Below are positions 10,375 to 22,700 of a DNA stretch of 64,000 bases, in pieces. A model generated the notes under the pieces. It saw only the letters and a list, made by a program, of their open reading frames with translations, made no database searches and had not been told where the DNA came from. The DNA is from Neostapfia colusana (taxonomy: Eukaryota > Streptophyta > Magnoliopsida > Poales > Poaceae). The DNA is taken from contig JASWHV010000008.1 of assembly GCA_030760725.1 (NCBI GenBank), positions 53,915,671 through 53,979,670 on the forward strand, read 5' to 3'. The translations under genes were made by a program, and so were the position numbers. The stretch's first letter is position 1. Every line of letters begins with the position of its first letter.

Positions 10375-11814
10375 ACAAAGGTACCCTCCTTGGTTTGCTT
10401 GATTTGCAGCCCCAAAAAGTATGTGAGTTCTCCCATCATACTCATCTCAAATTCTGAACTCATCATAGCTGAAAACTTGGACACAAGATCATGAGAAGCA
10501 CAACCAAAGATAATATCATCCACATACACTTGAACGAATAATGAGTCATTGCCATGCTTAAGCACAAAAAGAGTTTTATCAACCTTGCCCATGGTAAACC
10601 CCCTTTCAAGTAAGAATGTTTTTAACCTATCATACCATGCTCTAGGGGCTTGTTTGAGACTGTACAAGGCTTTGGACAGTTTGTAAACATGATTAGGAAA
10701 ATTTGGATTTTCAAAACCAGGTGGTTGTTTGACATAAACCTCCTCATCTAAGTAGCCATTAAGAAAAGCACTTTTAACATCCATTTGATATAGCTTAAAA
10801 CCTTTCGATGCAGCAAAAGCTAACAAAATTCTTATGGCTTCTAATCTAGCAACAGGAGCAAAAGTTTCATCAAAATCTAGACCTTCAACTTGTGCAAAAC
10901 CTTGAGAGACCAACCTAGCCTAATTCCTAACCACAACCCCATCCTCACTTTGTTTATTTTTAAACACCCATTTAGTTCCAATTAAAGTGTGACCTTGAGG
11001 TGGAGGTACAAGTTTCCAAACATTATATTTCACAATTTTCTAACTCTTCTTGCATGGCAATAATCCAAGATTCATTAGTGAGTGCATGTGATATATCTGT
11101 GGGTTCAAAAGAAGCAACAAAAGCAGAATGAGCATGAGAATTGGGGTCGAAAAACCTGGATCTTGTAACTCGTTCATGCAAGCTTCCAATAATTTGTTGT
11201 GGAGGGTGACTTTTGAGAATCCGGAGGGGAGTGGACACTTCACAAGCTTCTTCTTCTTCATGTTCATCACAAATGGATGAGCTTGTGACGTGAGGAGGAT
11301 CTGGACCAGCAATGGTGGTCATCGGTGCTGGCTGTGAATCAAGATCAGGAGCTGGAACAATGTCATTAGCTGCTGAATTTTCGGGCAGCAACACCACTTC
11401 TTCCTCTTCTTCAACAAAAATACTCTCCCCCTGCGGATATGGATCCGGACCTGCAATATTTGAACTAGTATCTGGGCTAGCTTCATCAAAAGAAACCTCA
11501 CAAGTCTCCACAATTTTGTTAGTATCAAGTAAAAGCACACGGTAGCCTCTAGTATGAGATAGATAACCAAGAAACATGCCATCAACAGATCTAGCTTCAA
11601 ATTTATCAAGATTACCATGTTTCTTAACAAAGCATTTGCAACCAAAGACCCTAAAGTGTGTAACACTAGGCCTATGTCCAAACCTGAGCTCATATGGTGA
11701 TTTACCTAGCTTAGCACGCAAGAAAACACGATTCGAGACATAACAAGCGGTTGCAATTGCATCAGCCCAAAATTTACTAGGAGTTTGATATTCATCGAGC
11801 ATAGTCCTAGCCAT
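10375..11814 (-). pseudogene. Element C integrase C-terminus and reverse transcriptase (broken)
   Basis: From 11814 downward the frame starts in the integrase core (NGVVERKNRT lies just upstream, across a stop) and reaches the reverse transcriptase N-terminus (ESWIIAMQEELEN). A one-base frameshift near 11025-11035 follows, then the motif VWKLVPPP in a new frame. A TAG at 10920-10922 replaces the Lys before the ARLV motif. Downstream the catalytic YVDD (in [11 protein letters not shown]) is intact. The frame ends after [13 protein letters not shown], where LTR B begins. The domain would copy element RNA into DNA; this copy cannot. Confidence 0.88.
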
Positions 11815-12756
11815 CTCAACTAAGGTTCTGTTCTTTCTCTCTACAACACCGTTTTATTGAGGTACATATGGTGAAGAAAATTGATGATCTATTGCATTTT
11901 CAGCACAAAAGTGATCAAACGATTGATTTTTAAATTCGGTTCCATTATCATTTCTAATTGCTCTTAAAGATCCTGGGTGATCAATTGATAATCTAAGAAA
12001 TAAAGTTCTAAAGTGACTAAAAGCTTCATTCTTAGATGCCATAAAGTAAACCCAAGAGTATCTAGAATAGTCATCAACAATCACAAGAACATACCATTTA
12101 CCTCCGAAGGATTGAACACGTGAAGGTCCTACGGTGTCAAGGTGTAAAAGTTGACCCGGTTCAGTTGTCATGGTCATTGTGAGAGGAGCATGTGAACCTG
12201 CAACCATCTTAGCATGTCTACAAGAAGAGCACACAATTTCTTTGTCCCCTTTAAGCTTAGGCATCCCACGTATGCGATCAAGAGAACTAACACGCGTGAG
12301 ATGATCAAAGCCTACGTGACTAAGTCTACTATGCCAAAAATATAAATCTTTGGAATCATTTGCAACTAGACATCTATGCTTAGAGGAAGACATATCAAAA
12401 TCAGATTTAAAAACTCTTCTAAACTGAGACATGTTAAAAATAAGCTCACTATTTGAACCTACAACTTTACAGCAGTTTTTATTGAAAATAATTTCCAGAT
12501 TTTCATCTAGCAATTGTGAAACAGAAAGCAAGTTGTATTTCAAATTTTTGACAAGTGCCACATCCTTCAAAGTGTAGTGATCATTAACTCTAACCGAACC
12601 ATTAACAATTATAGGAGTTGAAGAATTATCGGCAAAAGTAACATTCTCTACACGTGACACAAAAGAGAGAGAGAAGAACCATTCTTTGTTACCGGTCATG
12701 TGGCGTGAGCAACCTGAATCCACAATCCAAATGTTCTCCTTCCTCAAGCGTGTAAC
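11815..12756 (-). pseudogene. Element C protease and integrase N-terminal/core region
   Basis: The frame begins with the copia protease motif WIVDSGCSRHMTGN just below 12747. The gag-pre-integrase zinc-binding segment follows (LYFWHSRLSHVGFDHL ... CSSCRHAK). The integrase core has the first Asp in LHLDTVGP and the second in RNDNGTEF (Ser is usual at position 2). The frame halts at TAA 11851-11853, where a Gln precedes NGVVERKN in relatives. The stop is a C-to-T change and reading resumes in the same frame. A TAG at 12754-12756 also separates this part from gag. Confidence 0.88.
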
Positions 12757-14278
12757 CTACATAGAAGCACAATACATCGATGACTCAATACTGGGGTTAG
12801 TTAAAAGGAATTTAGGAATCCAGTACTGGGTCACACGATGTCCAGCAGGAATAACATGCGAAAGCTGAGATAAAACAGCAGGTTTATGAGTCAAAGTTTG
12901 AGATTTTTTGTTCTTAACTACTGACCTATGAGGTGTTACTTGTGTAGCACGAAAATCAGTAGCTCCGGAGGCAAAAACAGAAGGTCCGGAGGCAACAACT
13001 GAAGCTCCGGAGGCAAAAACTGAAGCTCCGGAGGTAAACTTTGAATATTTATGACTCATAACAGCAGGTTGCATGTTCCTGACATTCGGTTTAGTATGTG
13101 CAGCAAATTTTGCATGAGAGTTATAAGATCTAGCTTGCATTCTTTCCTTTTTTATGTTGTTTAGCTAGTCTATAACAAAAATCTATGACATGACCATCTC
13201 TACCACAATAGGTACAATGAAATTTAACTTTGTGTTCATGTCTAGATGAGCATGCAGTATGCTTATTTGAACCCGAATGTGACAACACTCCTGCAGATTT
13301 AAAAACCAATTCTTTTTGTTTAGTAACTGTTTGAATCAAACTACTTCCTAATGATTTTACAATTTTATGTGGATGTTCCTTAGCATGAGCATGTGAATCA
13401 AAACCTAAACCAGTTTTATCATTGCAAGATGTGGAAGAATTCAGCAGCAAGTTTAGGTTCTTATTCCCATTACAAAACCGATCTAATGTCCTATGCATGT
13501 TATCAAGTTTATTTGATAGATCAAGGCAATTTTTACATGAAGTTTTCCTTTTAATTTGCAATTGGAACAATATTTAACTTCATGAGAACGTAAAGCACTG
13601 TTCAATATAGAAATTTCTTTCATAGCATCTTGTAGTTTCTTTTCAAGATCATCGCAAGTAGAACAATGCAAATCAATTGTAGAACAACAAGCATCTTTCA
13701 AGTTTTATCATTAAGTGCAGCAAGCTTTTTGTTCTTTTCAATTTCAAGTTCAAGTTTATCAAGTGTGGAGGTGTGTGCACTTCTTAGAGAGGACAATTGT
13801 TCATATATTAAATCACATGAGGAACAAGAATCATCACTAGGAATCAAGGATTTTAAATGATTAATTTCAGATTCTAGTGACTCAATTTTAACAGCATTGT
13901 CCCTAAGATTTTTGTCCTTTTTATTAACAATAATAGTGGCACGAGAAATAGCATCACACATTTCTTCGCAAGTAGGACATACCTCTTCGTTGTCACTGTT
14001 GTGTTCTGCATCCTCCATACTTGATTTTGATTTGCCCGCCATGAAGCACAAGTTTGCCAGATCATCTTCATCACTTCCAATGTCTACATCACTCGAGCCA
14101 AGTTCTTGAAGTGCGGTGATGAAACTGTTTATCAGTTTGCGCCTGTAAAACCCTTCTTTTTCTTGTTGGCGTTGCCAAAAGATGACTTGACTTTATTCTG
14201 CTTTTTATCACGGTTAGAAGGACCTGAAAGGTTAGGGCAATCTATATGAAAGTGTCCTGTCTTACCATATTCAAAGCA
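12757..14278 (-). pseudogene. Element C gag C-terminal region (coiled coil, zinc knuckle), multiply frameshifted
   Basis: Four open stretches in different frames make up this region: 12757-13140, 13130-13570, 13483-13701 and 13698-14051. It contains acidic/leucine-rich coiled-coil stretches (near 13700-13900) and CX2C-like pairs. Near 12960-13030 a 24-base minisatellite encodes repeated SGASVFA-like units. Just below 14278 is a zinc knuckle reading CFEYGKTGHFHIDC, with Tyr in place of the second Cys, preceded by a TGA at 14276-14278. At least three frameshifts separate the parts. Confidence 0.75.
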
Positions 14279-15091
14279 TCATTGAGGTCCGGAGCTTCCC
14301 CTCCTTCTAGTTCTCACATTTTGCAATGCTTTTGAGAACCTAGTAGAAAGAAGTACTAGCTCCTCCTCTGGAAACTCCTCAATCTGTTCCAGGGTTAGTG
14401 AAGACAGCAAAGCAAGTGTATTTCTAGATGATTGGCCGGAGCTAGGCATATCACGTTGTGAGACAAGTGCAATAGTCTTATTTGGGTTCTTGCGTGATAT
14501 AATGTCAAATTCATGAGTTTTTAGCTTAGAATAAAGCAGATCTAATGTAAGAGTACTCATGACAGTGGATTCACGTATGGATGTTACTTTCATCTCCCAA
14601 ATTGGCATGTATAATGCACTTAGTAATTGCTTAGCATTTTCAGCATCTGAAAAATTAACATTAACGCTACGCAAGTTGCTGAGAATTTTATTAAAGCGAG
14701 CAAAGAGGTCATTAATGGACTCACCGGGTTGCATCTCAAAGCGCATGTATTCTTTCTTGAACATATCCTGTCTTACCTCCTTGATCGTATTGGATCCTTC
14801 GTGGTAGTCACAAAGTGCTCTCCACACATCGTACGCCGATCGGAGGTGTGCAACACGGTCGAAGTTGCTCTGAGTTAGTCCTTGTATGATCAAGTTCCGA
14901 GCCTTGTTGTTGTTGTCGACATCTCTCATGTTTGTAACCGTGAATTGATCGTTTGAAGGCACATCGTAAGGCTTGTACACCTTTTCCCATATTGGAAAGC
15001 CTTGCGCCTGGATGAAAGCTTCCATGCGTGCCTTCCAAACCTGAAAATCAATACCACTAAACACACAAGGTTTGGTGGAGTATTTCTCCAT
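14279..15091 (-). pseudogene. Element C gag N-terminal domain
   Basis: A 270-codon stretch starts at ATG 15091 (MEKYSTKPCVFSG). It has the plant copia gag pattern: an N-terminal W-x-x-R-M-E-A-F segment (VWKARMEAFIQAQ), VWRALCDYHEG, then an LLSAL...I.E core. It lies about 45 bp below the primer site, which supports the start. The open frame ends at a TGA directly before the zinc knuckle. Capsid-forming role by family. Confidence 0.85.
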
Positions 15092-15137
15092 GATGACTAG
15101 TCAAAATATGTGCAAATAACAAAGATTAGAGCAACAT

Positions 15138-15150
15138 GGCTATGATACCA
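15138..15150 (-). other. Element C primer-binding site (initiator Met tRNA)
   Basis: On the minus strand TGGTATCATAGCC follows the LTR end after 2 bp. It is one mismatch from the usual initiator-Met site TGGTATCAGAGCC. Confidence 0.8.
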
Positions 15151-15152
15151 GT

Positions 15153-16824
15153 TGTAGGATCGAAGTGCACGTGTAAAGGTACCAGAGGGGGGGTGAATGG
15201 TAGATAAAAACTTTTCAGCGGAAGCAACAAAACACCCCTCAGCAAAAAACTGATCTGTTAAAGAAACCGTGTGGGCGAATAATCTAAACGTGTTCAACTG
15301 TGACAAAACTAGTATAGATTATAGAGAATCAAGTCACGAAGACGTCACAACAAGAATAATGAAAATCCATTGAGAGAAACTCAAGTTACGATCGAAAGAT
15401 CAAACAAAGGTCAATCTGTCCTACGCGAGAAAAACAGTTCTGGAATACTGCAAAGAAACTCGTGTAGATCAGAAACCACAAATTCAATGACCGTGAAATT
15501 TTCATAGATGATAGATAATAAAGTTGTGAAGACAATTCAAAAAGAATCACATCAATTGGATCTGTAAAACTCGAGTTATGATAAAACCACCGAAGCAAGG
15601 TAGTGCTAAACAGAAACTCAACGAGAAAAACTTGTCGGAAACAAGTCGGACGAACAAGGCACAAAAGTTCCTTTAGAATATGAATTTTATTTATCAAAAC
15701 ACAAGAGGAACATCCCCAAAGTCATGTACCCACGAGCCTTGGCCTCCCTTGCTTATATAACAAGCCCTAAGGCCAACCCAATTTAAACTAGGACTCCTAC
15801 TCCTACTTCGATTAAAACTGTAACTTTCCAATACTGCTCAAGACTCTTCTACACGCAGATAGAAGCAATCTTAAGACTTCCAAACACCTTAGTAACGTCC
15901 CAAGATTCCTAAAACAACTCAAATTCGTGACCCACACGAACTCCTATCATAACCAACTCAAAACTTTCCATATTTGAGTCAAACACGACTCAGCCGCAGC
16001 CTGAGTCCATAACCTAGTCGGTTGAACCTTTCCGACCAATTCTTTACGTCCACATCTCTTCATAACACCTTGAAACCATGCAGCCACTTCCATGCACTCC
16101 TTGCACATGTGCAAACATCTTCCAACAACGTCCAAGAAACCTTCATATGCATTGTTCTTGATTCAAACATACTGCGCAACCTCCCGATCAACTCAACCAC
16201 AATTCCTCCCAAACTTGGTTGTTGAACCTCATCTTCTCCCTAAGACTAGTTCAATGGATCCTGTCACCAGCCATGTCTTGAACTCAAGCAACACCTGCAC
16301 ATGAATAAACAACAAATACTTCCGAGCACAAGTCCTCGACTTGACTCTCGTTAGCTTCGAAACTACAACATCTTACGTGAGCACCTCACATAAGCATGTT
16401 GTAAACCATCAAAATGATATCAGCCATAACCACCAAAACACACCAAATACATAGTAAAATAATACTAAGCAAACTTTCCATAAGAGTAAAGCAAGTTCGA
16501 AACATTGCAAGTTAAAAGTAGAACCATTGCAATCAAGCTCTGAACCTTACCAAAGCTAACCGGACCTTGAACCGGAGCTTACCAAAGCTACTCGGACCTA
16601 GCGCCGGAGCTTACTAAAGCTTAGTCGGACCTAGCACGGAAATTACCGAAGCTAGTCGGACCTAGCACCGGAGCTAGCAAAAACAAGTCGGACCTAGCCA
16701 AAATAAGTCAGACCTAGACAAAGCAAGTCGGACCTTACGTCGGACCTTGTTAAAAAAGGTTTTTTGGTAGTATTGAAAACTTTTATCGTCAAAGCCAATG
16801 TATTCAGCACACATAGGTCTCACA
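15153..16824 (-). repeat. Element C 5' LTR (1672 bp)
   Basis: On the minus strand it begins TGTGAGACC at 16824 and ends CGATCCTACA at 15153, next to the primer site. The end sits exactly where similarity to the D-family LTR resumes (16825). No coding sequence is recognised inside. Confidence 0.82.
16545..16750 (-). repeat. Degenerate tandem repeat with TCGGACCT core in element C LTR
   Basis: About six to eight imperfect units of roughly 25-35 bp are built around TCGGACCTAGC and CCGGAGCTTACCAAAGC. They lie near the upstream (U3) end of the LTR, where enhancer repeats are often found. Confidence 0.7.
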
Positions 16825-18870
16825 AAGTTCTCATTAATCATCATTCATACGAGTGCAGTTAGCTAGACACATTCTAACGCTTCCCATATCCCGTAGATTA
16901 GCAAAGCAAAAAGTAAAACGACCATACCCGACTCATAAACTTCCCTGGTGACAAGGGTGGTTAACAAAACTAGTAAACTTCTACCAAAGGGGTTTCCCAT
17001 CAAGTTGACTCTTGCATACACAGTTTTTGCAAACAAAACAGTTTCAAAAACATGGGATCAATATGGTCAAGGGGCACTTGCCTTGTTCCTGTGGTTTCTG
17101 TTGCTCTTGGATCTCGAAGCCTTGGTTCTGAAATCCTTCATAGATAGCTCCCTGAGCTTGTCCTTCTACTAACGATCACACACATACAAGATTTACAGCA
17201 ATCAATAATCATGCACAATCCTTATTCAAGATGCAATGGTGCATATGCATGCTGATCCTATGGTGCTATCAGTTTTTACGTTGCATGGCTTGCATGGATT
17301 TTACGATGAACAAAGATGTAAGGATCAAGTGTGGACGTGGAGATGATCTCGACTTTCGATCTAGATCAATTCTACCATTAAAAACTGATCAACACGTGAT
17401 CTGTCCACATGAAAGAGCTTTGGTTCGAAGGGATCGAAGAAACAGATGCAAGGAAAACTGAGATGACGTTGTAAGGTGGTAATGGAGACCTACCTTACTT
17501 CCTTTAGGTCCTTCCTCCTAGCTATGGCAGCAAAACAGATCGTAGGCTCTCCTCCAGCGATCGTGTCAGGGCTCGTCGGCAGTCTCTCCAGCGATCAAAC
17601 TTCGGCGAAGGGGTTACATCCGCGAGTTTGGGGCTAGAGCCTCTAACTTGTCGGCTTGAGAAGATGTTACGACTAAGTGGTGTTTCGGGTTCTTTTTTTA
17701 ACCGGAATAAGAAGGGTCTTATCCCGATTGAATTTCAAATAAGAGTCCTATTTGATTTGTGTTTGGATCTTAACAACTTATCTTCAATAGATTTGGTGCG
17801 GTATCAGTCATAGAAGAAATCATGTCCGTTTCCTCTGTATCGAGCGCTCGCGCACAGGGCAAAATCGCTTAAAGAACTCGTTCTTCCGCAGGGATAAGCT
17901 TCGGAGGCTCCACGTGTCCAGCGGGGGCCTGGGTTCTCTCTTCCCTCAGGGACGAGCTCTGGTTGCGCCACGTGTCAGGTGGGCGGGACTTCCCTCTTTA
18001 TAAGAGGCGAGCTCCGCGTGCGCCACGCGTCTGGCAGGCGGGACCTCCCTCTTCCTCAGAGGTGAGCTCCATGTGCGCCACGTGTCTGGTGGGTCGGGAC
18101 CTCTCTTCAGAGATGAGCTCCGTGAACGCCACGTGTCAGTGCCGGACCTCCCCTCTCTTCAGAGGTGAGCTCCGAGGGTGCCACGTGTTCTAGCAGCGCC
18201 AGACTTCCTTTCTGCTCAGAGATGAGCTCCGAGGTCGACACGTGTCCAACAGCGTCGGACCTCCCGAAGGTGAGCTCCAGAGGTGACACGTGTCCAGTAG
18301 TGTCTTCTACTCGGAGGTGAGCTCCGAGGATGACACGTGTCCACCGGGACCTTCTCCTCGGAGGTGAGCTCCGAGGATGACACGTGTCCAACAAGATCGG
18401 ACCTCTCGGAGGTGAGCTCCGAGAGCGACACGTGTCCCGCGGTTTAGTCCTCCTGGAGGTGAGCTCCGGGAGCAACACGTGTCCCTTGATTCTGGGTCTC
18501 GCTTCTCCGCAGTGACTAGCTCCGAAGGTGACACATGTCCTGCAGAACTGGACCTCGCTTCTCCGCAGAGACTAGCTCCGGAGGCAACACGTGTCCCACG
18601 GGGTCGGACTTCACCCCTTTTACAGAGGCAAGCTCCAAGACTGCCACGTAACCAGTTTTGCGGCGGACCTCTCCCCTTCTGCAGGGATGAGCTCCGAAGG
18701 CGCCACGTGGCCAGCAGGCCGCGGGAAATGTCTACGGCGCTCCTCGGCGAATCGGGAATTGACTCCTTTTTGGCTATCTTTTTGACTCTTTCTATGTTTC
18801 TTCTTTGTTTAAAATGTTTTCTCTACATGAAATATGAATGCATGCATGAATCCAAATTGAGGGTGTTACA
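16825..18870 (-). repeat. Element D 3' LTR, truncated (2046 bp)
   Basis: On the minus strand it begins TGTAACACCCTC at 18870. It matches 39311-41362 of the 5' LTR closely, including the G-box array. It stops at 16825, where the copia LTR starts. The expected hairpin, poly(A) signal and LTR end are absent. Confidence 0.88.
17823..18722 (+). repeat. G-box module array in element D 3' LTR
   Basis: About 15-16 units of 45-57 bp. Most carry a GAGCTCCGAGG-type word followed by a CACGTGTCC-type word, several being the full palindrome ACACGTGT. Read on the plus strand, the array is preceded by TGTCCGTTTCC...GCGCACAGGG, which resembles the start of element H LTRs. It lies in the U3 of the LTR, antisense to the element. 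Confidence 0.85.
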
Positions 18871-18889
18871 AACCTACCCCCTTTAATAT
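18871..18889 (-). other. Element D polypurine tract
   Basis: Minus-strand TATTAAAGGGGGTAGGTT directly before the LTR start. Confidence 0.8.
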
Positions 18890-19761
18890 GAATCTCGCCC
18901 TCGAGATTCGGTAGTGGAGAATAGATGAGGAAACTCTGCCTTGAGATCTTCCTCGCGCTCCCACGTAGCTTCGGCTTCTGTGTGATGTCTCCATTGTACT
19001 TTGCACCAACGGATCACTTTGTTCCTCATGACCCTTTCCTTTACATCCAATATTCGGACAGAGTGCTCCACATAAGTCAGATCCTCTTGAAGTTCAAGAC
19101 CATCCATCGGTACTTGTTCTTCTGGTATTCTCAAGGACTTCTTGAGCTGGGATACGTGAAAAACGTCATGCACGTCGGAGAGGTGCGTTGCGAGCTCTAG
19201 TTGATAGGCTACTTCTCCTTGCTTGCCCAAAATCTTAAATGGCCCGATGTAGCGAGGTGCTAGCTTGCCTTTGACGTGGAAACGTCGTTGGCCACGAATA
19301 GGCGATACCTTAAGGTATACTAAGTCCCCTATTTTGAAGGTCAACTTCCTTCGCCTATTGTCCGCATAGCCTTTTTGTCGTGACTGAGCAGCCTTCAAGT
19401 TCCCCCGTATCGTTTGGACTTGCTTCTCAGCCTCTTGTAGCACTTCGGGTCCAAATACTTGGTTCTCTCCGGTTTTGTTCCAAAACAATGGTGTTCTACA
19501 CCGTCTACCATACGAGGCTTCAAAAGGTCACATCTTCAAACTGGCCTGGTAGCTGTTATTGTACGAGAACTCGGCATACGACATGCTCCTATCCCAACTA
19601 CGTCCATGTTTCAAGGCGCAAGCTCTCAACATGTCCTCCAAAATTTTGTTTGTCCTTTCGGTTTGTCCATCTGTCTGCCGGTGGTAAGCGGAGCTAAAAT
19701 CTAGTCGTGTATCCATAGCTTCATGCAGCTTCCTCCAGAACCTAGAGGTAAATTGGGCACC
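18883..19761 (-). pseudogene. Element D integrase C-terminal half and chromodomain
   Basis: This is the downstream half of pol, read from the insertion point of E. It starts with codons for GAQFTSRFWRKLHEAMD and the catalytic Glu in TDGQTERTN. It runs through the [12 protein letters not shown] motif to a TGA (19525-19527), where the family has a Ser before PFEALYG. It then continues in the same frame through a GPF module (YIGPFKIL) and a chromodomain-like tail (HSVRILDVKERVMRNK...TWEREEDL). The final codons lie near 18883-18910 beside the polypurine tract. Confidence 0.88.
19757..19761. other. Target-site duplication of element E, left copy
   Basis: GCACC, repeated at 33887-33891 on the other side of E. 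It lies in integrase codons of D (the Gly-Ala after SDW). Confidence 0.92.
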
Positions 19762-22700
19762 TGAGACGGCCCCACGGGACCTCGTCGGGTGGTGCCGTGT
19801 TATGCGGCACCCAACAGCACACGGGTCGATGAACATACATCATATTACATAAATAGTTTGCGGAAGTGTACAAGAATATTTTACAAATAAGTATATCAGA
19901 GTAAACTACAGCGGAAGACTATCACTCTCACGACTCATATCTAAACTAGCAACAAAGAAACGGTCCAGCCCGCGGACGTTTCTTGCTAGCAACACAAAGA
20001 CAATCTGCAGCGGCGAGGATGCTCTTAGAGTAAGCACTCGAAGGTTCCCGAGTCTCATCGGCACCCCTTCTCATAATCAGCGAGTCAATTACCTGCAAAA
20101 CAACTCGGATAGCATCCGTGAGCATAACGCTCAGCAAGACTTAACCGTCACCCTAAACATGAAACTCTAAGTGAGGTTGTGAACCTAACATAGGATGGCA
20201 TAAGCATAAGTAAACTCGCCTAAAAGTGAATCCTTACTTTCAGTATTAATTGCAGTATTTTAAGTAACCCTGGGCACGCCACATCGGGAGTCCACAATCA
20301 AACAAGAAACGCTTTCCCCCGATGTAAATTGCTCATGGCATAAAAGAATCGAGTTTGCACTAGCCTATTCATCAAGCTCCAATACAAGGTAGAATAATAC
20401 TTCACATCAATATGATTAGTTCCTTTCTCATGCAAGTTCTTACTACGTCACGACTGTGAGAACAAGTATGCTCGGTCCATTCCGCGAGCGACGGTGATTC
20501 GAATCAATAACACCCGGACTACACGACACGTACGCCCGTACTCGACGTTGCCTACAACAACCATCACTGACGTCGTACGTGGCAGCCTTTCCCCCGTTTC
20601 ACCCCCGCTGAATCGATCAAGTCGCCCCGTACAGTAGCTACTCTCATGGTGCACCTTCCGACGTGAGATGTCATGAGAATATTCCCCACATACTGCACAC
20701 CGGCCGTCCGCCTGAGGCGACCCGAAAAGTCCCAACGACAGCTTCCCGAGGTACATCGGTTTACTGGGTCCCATATAGCCAGCATGAGTCCGGTACACAA
20801 CTCAAACTTGTTCCAACAGGGCCGCATACGGATCGGTCCTTGACCGACACGGGCAGGTCTACAGCACCCAGGCCCCTATGTCCTGCTGCTCCTACAACCT
20901 TCCGGTCTCAACTTTTAACTTGCTAATTCAATTACGAACCAATCCCGTATGCCCCCGTTGTCCCTAAATCTGCGAGTAGCATCTCACCACTCGACTTCTA
21001 CCGAACCGTACTTAAGCATGGCAGATTCTACGCGGTGAAAGACACCTACCCAATACTCAATGGGTCATTTGGTTATGCAAGAGGAGTATCAATCACTAGA
21101 CCTAATGCACAGTTCAACTCTTAACCAAAGGTGAATACAAAATAAAAACTTAACAGCTGTTAAATGCAAACCGGAGCTTGCCTGTTTTGCAGGGTAGTCG
21201 TATATAACAGTTAGTGTCCTTGCAGATCCACCCTTGACTCCCCGGAGCTTGTTCCACTTTGATGAATCACTCCTTTGAGTCCCCTTCGTTGTGGTTCCTA
21301 TTGAAATGCATATGCATATGTTTCATGGAATGTAATGGAAAGAAGTTATAGAATTACTTTCTTAAGAACAGAGGTTGTGTGGAAAAGCCAAGCATGGCTT
21401 GGTTTGCCTCTGTTGTGCAAAGAACAGAATTAAACTAATTTGACCTTAAGGCCCTTAGCTATACACTAACCCTTTTCTCTAATGAACATAATAGATAAGC
21501 TGAAAGGATTTGAGTGCAACCGAAGAACAAGAACTCCAATGGCCTCAAAACTTTTACAGCAGGTTCTATACTACCTAAGGATTTAGCTTGCCCAATTGCA
21601 GCTAATGTGGAGTCAAATTGTGTCCTCCATAATTCTCACCATACCTCTTATGTATTTTTCCCTTATACATAAGTATGGAGAATAAGAACAGGGAGTTCCA
21701 GGACTTATCATGGGCTGATAATTTACATGTGAGTTTTTGATCACATGAGAGTCATCTGGTCCAAAATTCAGCCCTTTTACTTGGGTAGTTCTCCCAGAAC
21801 AATTCTGTAAGCATTTGTAATCAATAGAATTAATTCTGTAGTAATGTGCATTTTCATGCCCAACTAAGTGAACTACAATTCCAAGTATGTCCCATAGAGC
21901 TTGCCTAAATTTTCCTATGATTTTTGGAGCTATGGATTGCTCAGAACAGATTTTTGAAGTGGGAAACATTTTCTGAAAATGTTTCTGGACTCTTATGAAC
22001 ACAGCAGATTGTTTTTAGCAAATTCCTACTCAAATGATCTTCAAATGAGCTGAAAATTTACTATGAGGTCAACAATATGCTAAAGAATATTCTGGCAAAA
22101 TTTGGGTATTTTTGGATAAACCAAACTCCCTCTATAATTCTTTTTCAGAAAACCTTCCAAGAATTTTCCAGAATTAAATAATTCGTTTCATACAAATTGG
22201 GTTGTACCTCTGGATAGTACTCTCTTAGAGGAATCCAACAAAATTTATCTCACTATTTTTGGAGCTTCCTACACCAAGTTATGCATTTTACAAGTTTGCA
22301 CAACTCTCTGTTTGATTTTAAACAGCACAGTCGCGCGTGGGGCCCACGGGTCAGATGCTTCTTCAACCTCCCGCCAGAGCCCGCGGTGCACACCAGCAGA
22401 AAACTTGGCATGGCTCGTTCTCCCTCATTTCTCCACCAAATGAGCTCCGGTTTCGCCCTACATGCTCCTGGGAACGTGGCGCAGCTGCCGGGCAAGGTTT
22501 TCCCGCATGAAAATGGCTGCAGGTGGGTCGGCACCGGTGGGGCGGCTCGGGAGCTCGACATGGACGCGTTCCCGCGTGTCCAAGGCATCTCCCGGCGAGC
22601 TATGATGTCCTACAGCATCCCTATGGTTCTAGGAACACGGAACGGGGATCAGATCATGCAGAAAGTGGCTGCAACCTAGTCCTCACCGTGGACCATGGCA

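Larger units (their letters stand above)
10375..16824 (-). mobile_element. Element C: SIRE-like Ty1/copia retrotransposon, truncated
   Basis: Read on the minus strand the order is LTR, primer site, gag, protease, integrase, reverse transcriptase, which is the copia order. The gag N-terminal domain followed by a long coiled-coil-rich C-terminal region resembles SIRE/Maximus elements. The element is cut at 10374/10375 inside reverse transcriptase by LTR B, so RNase H and the 3' LTR are absent. On the other side its LTR start at 16824 abuts a D-family LTR, so C had inserted into the 3' LTR of D. Confidence 0.85.

Noticed and set aside
15386..16304. Short open frames inside the copia LTR
   Set aside because: No domain, no conservation evidence, and located between LTR termini.
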